This document shows, piece after piece, positions 43,612 to 53,224 of a stretch of DNA of 64,000 nucleotides. A program made the translations under genes and the position numbers. The notes below the pieces were generated by a model. The model did not search any database. It was not told where the DNA came from and saw nothing but the letters and a program-made list of their open reading frames with translations. The DNA comes from Mesorhizobium wenxiniae. GTDB lineage: Bacteria > Pseudomonadota > Alphaproteobacteria > Rhizobiales > Rhizobiaceae. The stretch covers positions 124,001 through 188,000 of the forward strand of contig NZ_NPKH01000016.1 in NCBI RefSeq assembly GCF_002284535.1. The letters run 5' to 3'. Numbering within the stretch: position 1 is the stretch's first letter; each line of letters starts with the position of its first letter.

Positions 43612-43883
43612 TCTCGTCCTCAAGCCACGTTCTTCAGCTTTCATGCCTCGCATTTTCGGGCTTGTCGTCATTTGGTCGTGACCGCGTCTGGCTGGCTGCG
43701 GCTTATTGCGCGCTGATCGCCTGGCCGATCTTTCTTCGGCCCGAACATGGCCGCAAAAGCGCCTGACTTCAGATCGACAGGGGGATGGACAGGGAAAACA
43801 CGATCCAACCTGTTAACGCCCCATCAAGGTTAATGCATCAATGTGCCTCTCCAGTGGGGTCAGTTGCGTTTCTGGAGAGTTCC

Positions 43884-45068
43884 GTGCATCGACGTGTTCT
43901 GAAGCGGCTTGTCGCTGTCGCCGGTGAGAAAAAACGTTCCTTTCTGTCTCCTCTGGTCATTGGACTTGGCATCTGGGTCGGCTTTCCCAATGTCATTGCC
44001 TACCAGGACATGACGAGCCTGATTTCGGGGCTCAAGGCGCCAAATGCCCGCTGGAACGCCTATGTCGAGAAATCCGTCGCCGGTTCGGTCCATGCCGCCG
44101 AAATGCCTTTCCTCGATTCCGACACCACCGGCTCGCTCTCCGGTTCCGGCGTGCGGTTGCCCGGCGTCGGCGCCGTGTCGTTTCGCGGCAAGGGCAGCGT
44201 GGCCAGCACGACGCCCGACGAGGACCGCATCATGCGCGCCGACAAGAAGGGCCGCATCATCATCGTCTCGCCGGTCGCGCCGCCGAAGAACTTTAACGCC
44301 GGCTCGATTTTCGAGCGCACCTCCTCGCTGCTTCGCCCGAGCATGGACAGCGGCCTGAAGATGGCTTTCGCCAAGCCCGAGATCAAAGGCAAGGAAATCC
44401 AGATTGCCGCCGCGTTTCATCGGCGTGTCGACAAGAAGCCGGATCCTGGGGTGCCGGCCATGCTGGCCGCACTGGTCAACAACGACCGCCCCGACGTCCT
44501 GGCGACCGCCTACGCAGCGGCCGCGCCCGACTATGCGCAGGCTTCGCCCTTCGAGGCCTTGCTTAAGGACGAGAAGCCGAACGATGGCCGTTTCATTCCG
44601 CCGGTGGCCAAGGGCGATCATTCGTGGATGCAAACTCCGCTGCCGGCGAGCGTCTTCTCCACGCCGGAACAGACTTGCCTCGCCAACGGCATCTATTTCG
44701 AGGCGCGCGGTGAATCCGTGCGCGGCCAAGCCGCCGTCGCCCAGGTCATCCTCAATCGCGTTCGCAATCCGGCCTATCCGAACTCGATCTGCGGCGTCGT
44801 CTATCAGAACGACAAATGGTTCAACCGTTGCCAGTTTTCCTTCGCTTGCGACGGCAGGAAGAAGCGCATCCAGAGCCCCTCCCACTACAAGACCGCCCAG
44901 GATATCGCCATGGCGGTCACTGCCGGCAAGATCTTCATCCCGGAAGTCGGATCGTCGACCCATTACTACGCCAACTACGTCAACCCGGGTTGGGCGCGAA
45001 CGATGAAAAAAATGACCAAGATCGGCCTGCATATCTTTTACCGCACCTATGGCGGCGGCTGGAGCTGA
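43884..45068 (+). CDS. Cell-wall hydrolase, SleB (Hydrolase_2) family
   Basis: 394 residues from GTG 43884, with GGAGAG five bases upstream; ATG 43833 or 43785 would extend the N-terminus. A membrane anchor, FLSPLVIGLGIWVGFPNVIA, is near the start. A long low-complexity linker leads to the C-terminal SleB domain with CLANGIYFEARGESVRGQAA and the conserved HYYANYVNPGWARTM. Members cleave peptidoglycan glycan strands. It was probably the original downstream neighbour of der before the cassette entered. Confidence 0.85.
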   Translation: MHRRVLKRLVAVAGEKKRSFLSPLVIGLGIWVGFPNVIAYQDMTSLISGLKAPNARWNAYVEKSVAGSVHAAEMPFLDSDTTGSLSGSGVRLPGVGAVSFRGKGSVASTTPDEDRIMRADKKGRIIIVSPVAPPKNFNAGSIFERTSSLLRPSMDSGLKMAFAKPEIKGKEIQIAAAFHRRVDKKPDPGVPAMLAALVNNDRPDVLATAYAAAAPDYAQASPFEALLKDEKPNDGRFIPPVAKGDHSWMQTPLPASVFSTPEQTCLANGIYFEARGESVRGQAAVAQVILNRVRNPAYPNSICGVVYQNDKWFNRCQFSFACDGRKKRIQSPSHYKTAQDIAMAVTAGKIFIPEVGSSTHYYANYVNPGWARTMKKMTKIGLHIFYRTYGGGWS

Positions 45069-45225
45069 GCGCTCCGGCAAGGCCCCGGGTGCGGCCGATC
45101 GAAGACCCGTCGCCGGAGGGATTCGGTCGCGGCACGCCAACGACGGTAGCGGGCACGATGTCGCACCCTGGCAAACGATTGATTTAAATAGGGAAAATAC
45201 TTAAGGCTGAAGTCCCGCCCGTGGC

Positions 45226-45254
45226 TTGACGGGCGCGGACCCTCTAACTATGTT
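45226..45254 (+). promoter_or_regulatory. Sigma-70-type promoter of the atp Fo operon
   Basis: TTGACG at 45226-45231 and TATGTT at 45249-45254 are separated by 17 bases, a good housekeeping promoter 57 bp upstream of atpI. The remaining gap from 45069 shows nothing else. Confidence 0.6.
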
Positions 45255-45310
45255 GCCGGCGACTTAAGAGCGGACGGACGGTGACGATCTGACCGGGCAA
45301 GGGGGTTGCG

Positions 45311-45709
45311 ATGGCCGACAACAACGGGCCAGACGGAACCGGAGAAACCGGCCGCGGCAAACAGCGTCAAGCCGATATCCGCGACGACGATCTTGAGCGC
45401 CGCCGGCGTAACCTTGAAGCATCGCTTGCGACAAGGCGGCCGGGCCGGCTCGAGGGGAAAGACGACGCGAAAGCGGGCAGTGCGGCCGGATATGGCCAGG
45501 CGCTCAAGCTATCCAGCGAGTTCATCGCCGGGATAGTGGTTGGCGCTGGTCTCGGCTGGATCATCGACCGTGTGGCGGGGACCTCGCCATGGGGTCTGAT
45601 CGTTTTTTTGCTGCTGGGTTTTGGCGCCGGCGTTCTCAATGTCCTGCGCTCCGCGGGACTTATGGCGGAATTCGGACAGGGCGACAAAACCCGCGATCCG
45701 AAAGAATGA
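45311..45709 (+). CDS. atpI: ATP synthase protein I
   Basis: 132 residues. A charged, low-complexity N-terminal half is followed by two transmembrane helices (EFIAGIVVGAGLGWIIDRVA and GLIVFLLLGFGAGVLNVLRS). AtpI assists assembly of the c-ring and precedes the Fo genes as in other alphaproteobacteria. It is co-transcribed with atpB, 71 bp downstream. Confidence 0.93.
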   Translation: MADNNGPDGTGETGRGKQRQADIRDDDLERRRRNLEASLATRRPGRLEGKDDAKAGSAAGYGQALKLSSEFIAGIVVGAGLGWIIDRVAGTSPWGLIVFLLLGFGAGVLNVLRSAGLMAEFGQGDKTRDPKE

Positions 45710-45780
45710 ACTTGAGGCGCCGCTTGCCGGCGCAGTGAACAGGACACTAAAGCCGCGTGCGGCTTTGATGGGGATTTAAA

Positions 45781-46539
45781 GTGGCTGCTGACAAGGTCGA
45801 TCCGATCCACCAGTTCCATATCAACAAACTGATTCCGATCGAGATCGGCGGCTATGACCTGTCCTTCACCAATTCAGCGCTCTTCATGGTCGCGACCGTC
45901 GCCGTCGCATCGGCGTTCCTCTATCTCACCACCTCGAGCCGCAGCCTCGTCCCCACCCGTCTTCAGTCGGTCTCGGAAATGGCCTACGAATTCGTCGGCA
46001 ACATGCTGAGGGACGCGGCCGGAACGCAAGGCATGAAGTTTTTCCCCTTGGTGTTTTCGCTGTTCATGTTCGTGCTCGTTGCCAATCTGCTCGGTCTTTT
46101 TCCATATTTCTTTACCGTCACCAGCCACATCATCGTCACTTTCGGCCTGGCCGCGCTGGTGATCGGAACCGTTGTCGTCTACGGCTTCACGAAGCACGGC
46201 CTCGGTTTCCTGAAACTGTTCGTCCCTCATGGCGTGCCGGTTTATCTGCTGCCGCTGGTGGTGCTGATCGAGGTGATTTCCTTCGTCTCGCGCCCGGTCA
46301 GCCTCTCGGTTCGTCTGTTTGCCAATATGCTAGCCGGCCACATCACGCTGAAGGTGTTCTCGGGCTTCGTGGTGAGCTTGAGCGCGCTTGGCACGCTTGG
46401 CATTGCCGGATCGGTCCTGCCGCTGGCGATGGCCGTGGCGCTGACGGCGCTGGAATTGCTGGTCGCCTTCCTGCAGGCCTACGTCTTTGCCGTGCTGACC
46501 TGCATGTATCTGAATGACGCCCTGCATCCCGGGCACTGA
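45781..46539 (+). CDS. atpB: ATP synthase Fo subunit a
   Basis: 252 residues from GTG 45781, with GGGGAT upstream. It has five to six transmembrane helices, the essential arginine region [18 protein letters not shown], and [22 protein letters not shown], each typical of subunit a. It forms the proton half-channels against the c-ring in the inner membrane. It is followed by atpE, as in the split alphaproteobacterial Fo operon. Confidence 0.97.
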   Translation: MAADKVDPIHQFHINKLIPIEIGGYDLSFTNSALFMVATVAVASAFLYLTTSSRSLVPTRLQSVSEMAYEFVGNMLRDAAGTQGMKFFPLVFSLFMFVLVANLLGLFPYFFTVTSHIIVTFGLAALVIGTVVVYGFTKHGLGFLKLFVPHGVPVYLLPLVVLIEVISFVSRPVSLSVRLFANMLAGHITLKVFSGFVVSLSALGTLGIAGSVLPLAMAVALTALELLVAFLQAYVFAVLTCMYLNDALHPGH

Positions 46540-46617
46540 CCCAGGCTGGCCAAGAGTTTCCGGCATTGCTGCCGGATGGAATTGCAACGGAATTTTAGAT
46601 CCAAAGGAGTTGAACAA

Positions 46618-46842
46618 ATGGAAGCAGAAGCAGCAAAGTTCATCGGCGCCGGCATCGCATGCCTCGGCATGGGTGGCGCCGGTATTGGCCTCGGCAACAT
46701 CTTCGGCAGCTATCTGGCGGGCGCGCTGCGCAACCCGTCGGCCGCGGATGGCCAGTTCGGCCGCCTGATCTTCGGCTTCGCCGTGACTGAAGCGCTGGGC
46801 ATCTTCTCCCTTCTCATCGCGCTTCTGGCCCTGTTCGGCTGA
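46618..46842 (+). CDS. atpE: ATP synthase Fo subunit c
   Basis: 74 residues, two helices. [20 protein letters not shown] is the glycine-rich first helix, RNP is the polar loop, and the second helix carries the proton-binding glutamate in [13 protein letters not shown]. It forms the rotating proteolipid ring. AAAGGAG precedes the start, a strong site that suits its high stoichiometry. Confidence 0.98.
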   Translation: MEAEAAKFIGAGIACLGMGGAGIGLGNIFGSYLAGALRNPSAADGQFGRLIFGFAVTEALGIFSLLIALLALFG

Positions 46843-46918
46843 GCCCCTGTTCGGCTAAGATTGGGAATTGGACGGGCCGGCCGCAATCGGCGGCAGGCCT
46901 GATATCAGGGGATAGTCC

Positions 46919-47518
46919 ATGTTCGTGACATCTGCCTTTGCGCAAGAGTCCGCGCCGGCCGTCGAAGGCGGCCATCCCGGCACGGAAGGCGATACGCATT
47001 CCGGGACCGGCGTGCCTGCCGAGGCCCACGGCGTGTTCCCGCCATTCGATCCGGCGACATTCCCGTCGCAGCTTCTGTGGCTGGCGATCACCTTCGGGCT
47101 GTTCTACCTCTTTCTGAAGAAGGTGGTGATGCCGCGTGTCGGCGGCATCATCGATGTCCGCAACGACCGCATCACCCAAGATCTCGATCATGCCGCCAGG
47201 CTGAAGGGCGAGGCCGATGCCGCCGTTGCCGCTTATGAGCAGGAGCTGGCGGAGGCCAAGACCAAGGCCAATGCGATCGGCCAGCAGGCCAACGATTCCG
47301 CCAAGGCGGAAGCCGAAGCCGCCCGCAAGAAGGTCGAGGCAGCGCTTGACCAGAAGCTTGGCGAAGCCGAGGCTCGCATTTCGTCCATCAAGGCCAATGC
47401 CATGAAGGAAGTCGGCACGATCGCCGAGGACACTGCTTCGGCCATCGTCGAGGCGCTTGTCGGCGGCAAGGCCAGCAAGGCCGAGATCGCGGCAGCCGTC
47501 AAATCCGTGGCCCGGTGA
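46919..47518 (+). CDS. atpF': ATP synthase Fo subunit b'
   Basis: 199 residues. A hydrophilic N-terminal extension rich in Gly/His/Glu leads to one transmembrane helix (LLWLAITFGLFYLFLKKVVM), then a long Ala/Lys/Glu coiled coil. This is the b' form that pairs with b in alphaproteobacteria and photosynthetic bacteria as the peripheral stalk. It lies between atpE and atpF, with atpF 11 bp after. Confidence 0.95.
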   Translation: MFVTSAFAQESAPAVEGGHPGTEGDTHSGTGVPAEAHGVFPPFDPATFPSQLLWLAITFGLFYLFLKKVVMPRVGGIIDVRNDRITQDLDHAARLKGEADAAVAAYEQELAEAKTKANAIGQQANDSAKAEAEAARKKVEAALDQKLGEAEARISSIKANAMKEVGTIAEDTASAIVEALVGGKASKAEIAAAVKSVAR

Positions 47519-47528
47519 GGAGCGCATC

Positions 47529-48020
47529 ATGGACGCCACATCACTCGCGACGCTTTGGGCCACCGTTGCCCTCGTCATTTTCCTGGCCATTGCCGTCTAC
47601 ATCAAGGTGCCGAGGCTGATCGCCAAGGCGCTCGACGCCCGCGCCGACAAGATCAGCAACGAGCTTGAAGAAGCGCGCCGGCTGCGCGAGGAGGCCCAGC
47701 AATTGCTCGGTCAATATCAGCGCAAGCGCAAGGAAGCCGAGCAGGAGGCCGCCGACATCGTCGCCGCCGCCAAGCGCGAGGCCGACATGCTGGCTGCCGA
47801 GGCGCACAAGAAGACCGAGGACTATGTCGCCCGGCGCACCGCGCTTGCCGAACAGAAGATCGGTCAGGCCGAGCGCGAGGCGATCAGCGAGGTGCGCGCC
47901 AGCGCCGTCGATATCGCCGTCGAAGCCGCCCGCACTCTGCTCGCCGGCAAGATTGACGCAAAGGTCGGCGCCGACCTGTTCAAGGCCTCGCTTCAGGACG
48001 TGAAGTCCAAGCTGAATTAA
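47529..48020 (+). CDS. atpF: ATP synthase Fo subunit b
   Basis: 163 residues from ATG 47529, with GGAG upstream. The single N-terminal helix LATLWATVALVIFLAIAVYI is followed by a continuous coiled coil to the C-terminus. It forms the peripheral stalk heterodimer with b'. It is the last gene of the operon; a rho-independent terminator follows at 48044. The F1 genes are not in this window. Confidence 0.96.
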   Translation: MDATSLATLWATVALVIFLAIAVYIKVPRLIAKALDARADKISNELEEARRLREEAQQLLGQYQRKRKEAEQEAADIVAAAKREADMLAAEAHKKTEDYVARRTALAEQKIGQAEREAISEVRASAVDIAVEAARTLLAGKIDAKVGADLFKASLQDVKSKLN

Positions 48021-48043
48021 ACGACTTCATCCAGAAGTCATCG

Positions 48044-48073
48044 AAGCCGCCCGGGAAACCTGGCGGCTTTTTT
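48044..48073 (+). terminator. Rho-independent terminator of the atp Fo operon
   Basis: AAGCCGCC (48044-48051) and GGCGGCTT (48062-48069) make an eight-base stem with a ten-base loop, followed by T residues to 48073. It lies 24 bp after the atpF stop. Confidence 0.85.
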
Positions 48074-48114
48074 GTTGGGCGACAGTGGAGATTGGGGAAA
48101 ACGGTCGAGCGCAC

Positions 48115-48270
48115 AATCTCCCCCTTGAAGGGGAGATGTCGCCGAAGGCGACAGAGGGGGTCGCCTCAGCGTGGCGACGTCATATCGGATAACACGTCGG
48201 ATGAAAGAGAAGGTCGGCGCTTCACGCGCGGCGACACCCTGCCGGCCATCTCCCCTCAAAGGAGGAGATT
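48115..48270. repeat. Mosaic palindromic intergenic element
   Basis: The ends AATCTCCCCCTT (48115) and AAGGAGGAGATT (ending 48270) are inverted. Inside are the hairpins CTCCCCCTTGAAGGGGAG and GTCGCCGAAGGCGAC. Similar ATCTCCCC/GTCGCC elements recur in rhizobial intergenic regions (from memory). It fills most of the 264-bp gap between the atp terminator and the end of rnhB, leaving no room for a gene. Confidence 0.7.
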
Positions 48271-48284
48271 AGCCACCGCTTTCG

Positions 48285-48980
48285 CTAGTCCAGGCCGGAA
48301 AGGGTCTCTTCATCGAGCACTTCGGTTCCGCCAAGCCGAAACGGTGCGAAGGACGCGCGGTGCAGCCGCGCCACCGGTCCATGCATCTCGATTGCGGTGC
48401 GGTGGCGGACCGTGGCGTAGCCCATATGCAGTTCGAACCCGTAATGCGCGTGATGGCTGCCGCAGCCGCACATCATGCGGTCGCGCATCACCTTGGCGAC
48501 GATCGAGGCGGCGGCGATCGACTGCGAGCGTTGATCGCCCTTGATCAGCGCTCTTCCTTCGCATGGCAATCCGGGCGGCACGTCTCGGCCGTCGGCCAGG
48601 GCCAGCTTTGGGTGCACCGAGAGCCCGACCAGAGCGCGGCGCATCGCCTCGAGGCTGGCCTTGAGAATATTGCTGCCATCGATGCCTTCTGCGCTGACCG
48701 AGGCCATCGACACGCCAAGAGCGGAGCCGAGGATTTTCAGGAACAGCGCCTCGCGCTGCAGATGGCTGAGGCGCTTGGAATCGTCGAGACCATCGGGAAT
48801 GTTGGCGGGATCGAGTACCACCGCTGCCGCGACGACCGGCCCGGCGAGCGGGCCGCGGCCGGCCTCGTCCATTCCCGCCACCGGCCACAGGCCTTCGGCC
48901 ATCGCCTTCGTCTCGAAGGAGAAATCGGGTCTCTCGACGATTTCGAAGAGAAGCGGAGAATCAGAACGCGCGCGAGCCAT
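48285..48980 (-). CDS. rnhB: Ribonuclease HII
   Basis: 231 residues from ATG 48980. The catalytic DEDD residues are visible: [13 protein letters not shown] (Asp, Glu), [12 protein letters not shown] (Asp) and [25 protein letters not shown] read in parts (Asp). It removes RNA from RNA-DNA hybrids and single ribonucleotides from DNA. Upstream, in the same direction, is the radical SAM gene, with two strong hairpins in the 154-bp gap. Confidence 0.95.
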   Translation of the reverse strand: MARARSDSPLLFEIVERPDFSFETKAMAEGLWPVAGMDEAGRGPLAGPVVAAAVVLDPANIPDGLDDSKRLSHLQREALFLKILGSALGVSMASVSAEGIDGSNILKASLEAMRRALVGLSVHPKLALADGRDVPPGLPCEGRALIKGDQRSQSIAAASIVAKVMRDRMMCGCGSHHAHYGFELHMGYATVRHRTAIEMHGPVARLHRASFAPFRLGGTEVLDEETLSGLD

Positions 48981-49020
48981 GTTGCGGCGAGGTTCGCATC
49001 GGCTCCGATTCTCCGCAAGC

Positions 49021-49128
49021 CCCTCCGGGTCGGTGAGGCACCGGACCCGGAGGGCACCGTCTGCAAGCCCGGGGACAGGACAGGCCGGACGGGATTTTTC
49101 CATGTGCCGCCGGCAGCTGCGGCACATG
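49021..49128 (-). promoter_or_regulatory. Pair of strong hairpins in the leader of rnhB
   Basis: CCCTCCGGGT-CGGTG (49021-49035) pairs with CACCGGACCCGGAGGG (49039-49054) with one bulged base. CATGTGCCGC (49101-49110) pairs perfectly with GCGGCACATG (49119-49128). Both lie after the radical SAM stop and before the rnhB start on the minus strand. No T-run follows either, so they could be processing or attenuation structures. Confidence 0.5.
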
Positions 49129-49134
49129 ATGCCT

Positions 49135-50289
49135 TCAAAGCAACATCAGTTGCTCGGTTGCCTTGGCCGCAGCGACGAACTGGTCGGTCCTGAGCGACCG
49201 CCGCTCGGCATTGAGGCCAAGCCGTTTGGCGGCGATCTCGAAGCGCCGGCCGATCTGCCAGGCATACGGGCCAGAGCCTTTCATGCGCTTGCCCCATTCC
49301 GAATCGTAATCCTTGCCGTCGCGCATCGAGCGGATCAGCGACATCACGTGACGGTAGCGGTCGGGATAATGGCGCAGCAGCCAATCCTTGAAGATCGGCG
49401 CGACCTCCAGCGGTAGCCGCAGCAGGACGTAGCCCGCCTCACGCGCGCCCGCCGCGTAGGCCGAATCGAGGATGCGCTCCATCTCCTGGTCGGTCAGGCC
49501 AGGGACGATCGGTGCAACCATGACAGAGGCCGGAATGCCGGCATCCGAGAGCTGCCTGATCGCCTCCAGCCGCTTGGTCGGCGTCGAGGCGCGGGGTTCC
49601 ATGGTGCGCGCCAGCATGCGGTCGAGCGTCGTCACCGACAGCGCCACCTTGGCCAGTCCGCGCTCGGCCATGCGCGACAGGATGTCGATGTCGCGCGTCA
49701 CCAGCGCGGATTTGGTGACGATGCCGACCGGGTGGCCGCGCGCCTCCAGCACTTCGAGGATCTCGCGCATGATCCGGTACTGCTTCTCGATGGGCTGGTA
49801 GGGATCGGTGTTGGTGCCGATGGCGATGGTGCGCGGTTGGTAGCCGTCCTTCGACAGTTCCTTGTCGAGCATGCGCGCCGCATCCGGCTTGGCGAACAGC
49901 TTCGATTCGAAATCCAGCCCCGGCGACAGGCCCATGAAGGCGTGCGTTGGCCTGGCGAAACAGTAGACGCAGCCATGTTCGCAGCCACGATAGGGGTTGA
50001 TCGAGCGGTCGAAGGAAATATCGGGTGATTCGTTGCGGGTGATGATGGTGCGCGGCTTCTCGACCTGCACCTCGGTCTTGAACGGCGGCAACTCCTCCAG
50101 CGAATTCCAGCCGTCGTCGAAGACATGCCGGCTGACCGGCTCGAACCGCCCGGACGGATTGATGCCCGCGGAACGGCCGCGATTGCGCTCCGGACGCACG
50201 CGCATCCCGCTCTGTTCGATCATCGCATTGGCCATCTCGGCTCTTCCTGCTCCGAAGGCTGCAATGTCGGCACGCACGATCTGTTCCAT
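49135..50289 (-). CDS. PA0069-family radical SAM protein
   Basis: 384 residues from ATG 50289, chosen for GGGAGAGGG upstream; ATG 50340 or 50235 are alternatives. The iron-sulfur motif CEHGCVYC follows [26 protein letters not shown] and [14 protein letters not shown] are family-typical, as in SplB-like SPASM-free radical SAM proteins. The reaction is unknown. It is linked to rnhB in rhizobial genomes and diverges from the short glycosyltransferase. Confidence 0.9.
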   Translation of the reverse strand: MEQIVRADIAAFGAGRAEMANAMIEQSGMRVRPERNRGRSAGINPSGRFEPVSRHVFDDGWNSLEELPPFKTEVQVEKPRTIITRNESPDISFDRSINPYRGCEHGCVYCFARPTHAFMGLSPGLDFESKLFAKPDAARMLDKELSKDGYQPRTIAIGTNTDPYQPIEKQYRIMREILEVLEARGHPVGIVTKSALVTRDIDILSRMAERGLAKVALSVTTLDRMLARTMEPRASTPTKRLEAIRQLSDAGIPASVMVAPIVPGLTDQEMERILDSAYAAGAREAGYVLLRLPLEVAPIFKDWLLRHYPDRYRHVMSLIRSMRDGKDYDSEWGKRMKGSGPYAWQIGRRFEIAAKRLGLNAERRSLRTDQFVAAAKATEQLMLL

Positions 50290-50440
50290 TTTCGCCCTCT
50301 CCCAGGGACTGTCGGCTGGCTGTCGAATCGCTCTGTTCATGAAATTATTCCTATTTCGTTTACGAGAACAGATCAAGAACAATTTTACGATGCGACGCAA
50401 AAACTGGCGCTGCGCCCGGCTTTCCGCTATTCGGCTAACG

Positions 50441-50947
50441 ATGCTCAGCGTTCTCATCCAGACCCTGAATGACGAGGAAAGACTTGCCCGCACGCTCGCC
50501 TCGCTGATCGGCGGCGCGGTCGAGGGCGTGGTGCGCGATGTGATCGTCTGCGACACCGGCTCGACCGACCAGACGCACCGCGTTGCCGAACATGCCGGTT
50601 GCCTTTATGTGGCGAGCGGTGGCATTGCTGCCGGCATCAGGCAGGCCAAGGGCGACTGGCTGCTGCTGCTGGAGCCGGGCGCACGGCTGGCGGAGGGCTG
50701 GATCGACGAGGTCGTCGCCCACACCGCCAGGCAAACCATGCCGGCGCGGTTCTCGCGGGCGCGCGGCAGCCGCGTGCCGTTCCTGTCGCGGGTGTTTTCG
50801 GGAAACCGGGCACTGGCCGAAGGGCTGGTGATCAGCAAGCGTCAGGCCGCGGCCATGTCGAAAAACGCCCGCAGCGCCGAAGCCATCGCGCGCGGCCTGG
50901 CGACCAAGAGGCTCGACGCCGAGATCTGGGTGGCGCCGGTGAAGTGA
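50441..50947 (+). CDS. Short glycosyltransferase family 2-like protein
   Basis: 168 residues from ATG 50441. LSVLIQTLNDEERLARTLAS and VIVCDTGSTDQTHRVAEHAG match the nucleotide-sugar-binding half of GT-A transferases, and GDWLLLLEPGARL is the position of the usual DxD motif, here degenerate. At 168 residues it lacks the acceptor-binding half of full enzymes, so it may be a minimal transferase or inactive. It is divergent from the radical SAM gene, with no clear Shine-Dalgarno. Confidence 0.75.
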   Translation: MLSVLIQTLNDEERLARTLASLIGGAVEGVVRDVIVCDTGSTDQTHRVAEHAGCLYVASGGIAAGIRQAKGDWLLLLEPGARLAEGWIDEVVAHTARQTMPARFSRARGSRVPFLSRVFSGNRALAEGLVISKRQAAAMSKNARSAEAIARGLATKRLDAEIWVAPVK

Positions 50948-51138
50948 AGGGCGTCCCTCTCCCAGTAAGCGGGCGAGGGAAGAGCGCGTCCTCCGCTGGG
51001 ATGAGGCGGCGCGCAAGCCGTGGGCGGAAAGCGGCTTGGTGGAAGCCGTATTGGCGCGACACTCCTGCGAGGAAATGCATATGCTTGTCGTCCTGCGGGA
51101 AACTCGCGATACTCGGCGACGTCTAGGGGAGATTGCAG

Positions 51139-52074
51139 ATGAATGTATCTCAATTCGTTCGTATCGCCTTACTCGGAGCCGCTTGGTCAGTGACGGCGAT
51201 CGCGGTGGCGCAGGAATCGTCCCTTTGGTCGGTTTATGAGAACACGCTCAAATCGGCCAAGTACATCGATCTGACCCATGCCTTCGAGCCGGTGCAGCCC
51301 GTATGGCCGGGCTTCGCCAATGCCAAGTTTAAACCGACTGTCGCCGGCAAGGATATCGAGGGCTACGTCAAGGCCGGCGAAGAGTTCACCTACGACAAGC
51401 ATGGGTTCGTCGCGAGCGCCTACGAGTTGACGACGGACCAGTATGGCACGCAGCTCGATCCGCCCTCCCACTGGAACCCACTCGGTGCAACGATCAGCGA
51501 CCTGCCGGCCACTTATGCTGTGCGGCCGCTCGTCGTAATCGACATCAGCGGCAAGGTGCAAACTGACGAAGGCTATCACCTCCAGGTAGCTGACATCGAA
51601 GAATGGGAAAAGGAGCACGGCCGCATACCGGAGGGTTCGGTCGTCTTCGTGCGTTCGGATTGGCACAAGAAATGGCCCGATGCCGCCCGCTTCAATCAGA
51701 AGCCGTTTCCAGGCGTCAGTTTGAACGCGCTGAAGTTCCTGCATCTGGAGCGGAAGATTCTGTTTCATGGTCATGAGCCGCTGGACACCGACACCACGCC
51801 CAATCTCGAAGGCGAACATTGGCTGCTTCACAACGATTTCACGCAGGCAGAAGGCGTTGCAAACCTCGACAAGGTGCCGGAGGCCGGGGCGTTGGTCACA
51901 ATCGGCTTTGCCAAGCCGCTCGGCGGGTCAGGCGGATATGCGCGTTACGTCGCTATTGCACCCGCCGACTGGACGGAGGGCGTTTCGGTCACCGAAGCGC
52001 CTGGTGTGCCGCTTTCCCGGCAAACCGCACCGCTCAAGCGCGACGGGAACGGCGTCTTCCGTCCGACGCCCTGA
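51139..52074 (+). CDS. Secreted cyclase-family (kynurenine formamidase-like) protein
   Basis: 311 residues from ATG 51139, with GGGGAGA upstream. A signal peptide ends near AIAVAQ. The cyclase/KynB fold follows, with YIDLTHAFEPVQPVWPGF. The usual metal motif HxGTHxD appears as QYGTQLDPPSHW, with both histidines replaced by glutamine, and HGHEPLDTDTTPNLEGEHW follows. Members hydrolyse amides or lactones with zinc or manganese; this variant may bind metal differently. It is followed by an MBL-fold gene in the same direction. Confidence 0.83.
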   Translation: MNVSQFVRIALLGAAWSVTAIAVAQESSLWSVYENTLKSAKYIDLTHAFEPVQPVWPGFANAKFKPTVAGKDIEGYVKAGEEFTYDKHGFVASAYELTTDQYGTQLDPPSHWNPLGATISDLPATYAVRPLVVIDISGKVQTDEGYHLQVADIEEWEKEHGRIPEGSVVFVRSDWHKKWPDAARFNQKPFPGVSLNALKFLHLERKILFHGHEPLDTDTTPNLEGEHWLLHNDFTQAEGVANLDKVPEAGALVTIGFAKPLGGSGGYARYVAIAPADWTEGVSVTEAPGVPLSRQTAPLKRDGNGVFRPTP

Positions 52075-52266
52075 TCACTGGCGATGTCAGTGGGAGGCCG
52101 GGCCAGGGAGTGTTCCATTCCGCGCGATTTGTCGCGCAAGTCGGGACAAAAGGTCCGGACTACCATCCCCTCCGGCGCTCGCGAAAACGTGACTGTCCCG
52201 ACGATAGCCATCACAATTGCTAGCGTTATCGTAGCATGAGCGCCGATCCTGCCACGGGAGGCAGTC

Positions 52267-53094
52267 ATGCTCCGCCGATCTGCTGCCGTTCTGCTGACCC
52301 TGGCTTTCTGGCCGTTCGCCGCGTCGGCCCAGGAAGAGCCGCCGCCATCGAGATGCGTTGCGATCGCCGAAGCGCTGCCGTCGGCCACCTATGCCAGCTT
52401 CACAGCGCCAAAGGCGCAGACGCCTCTGCTGGCCGAGGCTTTCGTCGACGGCGACGTTACGATCACCTATGCCGGCCATTCGACCTACATCATCGAGACG
52501 CCCGCTGGCGTCAGGATCGCCACCGACTTTTCCGGCGTCTATGGCGCTGACCCGCTGCCGCGCGTGGTGACCATGAACAAGGCCCACCGCACCCATTATT
52601 CGGACCATCCGGATCCCGCCATCGAATATGTGCTGCGCGGTTGGAATCCGGACGGCGGTCCGGCGCGCCACGCCGTTGTCGTGGACGATGTCTACATCCG
52701 CAACGTGCCCACGGATATCCGCAATGGCGGCGATCTCGGCAAGGACGGCAATTCCATATTCATTTTCGAAGTGGCGGGACTCTGCATCGGCCATCTCGGC
52801 CATCTGCACCACCGGCTGGAGGATGCGCATTACGGCGCCATCGGCCGGCTCGATATCCTTATGGTGCCTATCGACGGCGGCATGACGCTGTCGCTTGACC
52901 GGATGACCGAAATCACCGCGCGGCTCTATTCCTCGATGATCCTGCCGATGCATCGCCATGCCACCGCGATCAGCGAATTCACAGGCAGGATGGGCGACGA
53001 TTTCGCGGTGGAATTCCTCTCCGGCCGGTCGCTGACGGTTTCGCTGAAGACCCTGCCCGACCGGCCGACGATCATCATTCTCGACGGGGTTTGA
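52267..53094 (+). CDS. Periplasmic metallo-beta-lactamase-fold hydrolase
   Basis: 275 residues with a signal peptide ending near ASA-QE. ITYAGHSTYIIETPAGVRIATDFSG is, in its parts, the first strand of UlaG-type MBL proteins. HRTHYSDH fits the HxHxxDH metal motif, and LGHLHH plus LPMHRH give further ligands. The substrate is unknown. It follows the cyclase-family gene by 192 bp. Both are exported, so they may act on related compounds. Confidence 0.83.
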   Translation: MLRRSAAVLLTLAFWPFAASAQEEPPPSRCVAIAEALPSATYASFTAPKAQTPLLAEAFVDGDVTITYAGHSTYIIETPAGVRIATDFSGVYGADPLPRVVTMNKAHRTHYSDHPDPAIEYVLRGWNPDGGPARHAVVVDDVYIRNVPTDIRNGGDLGKDGNSIFIFEVAGLCIGHLGHLHHRLEDAHYGAIGRLDILMVPIDGGMTLSLDRMTEITARLYSSMILPMHRHATAISEFTGRMGDDFAVEFLSGRSLTVSLKTLPDRPTIIILDGV

Positions 53095-53224
53095 TCGCTT
53101 CGTCGCGATCTTCTCCGCCGCGCGCGGCCTCCGTTCCACCTCGCTCGAAACACTCGCTGTCGCGAAATCGACGAGCCTTAACGCTCTGTCAAGCTTGCCG
53201 GAAAGTTTGCGACAGCTCCTTTCA

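Noticed and set aside
43860..45140. 426-codon minus-strand frame under the SleB hydrolase
   Set aside because: The SleB domain on the plus strand is unambiguous; the reverse frame is Arg/Gly-rich noise.
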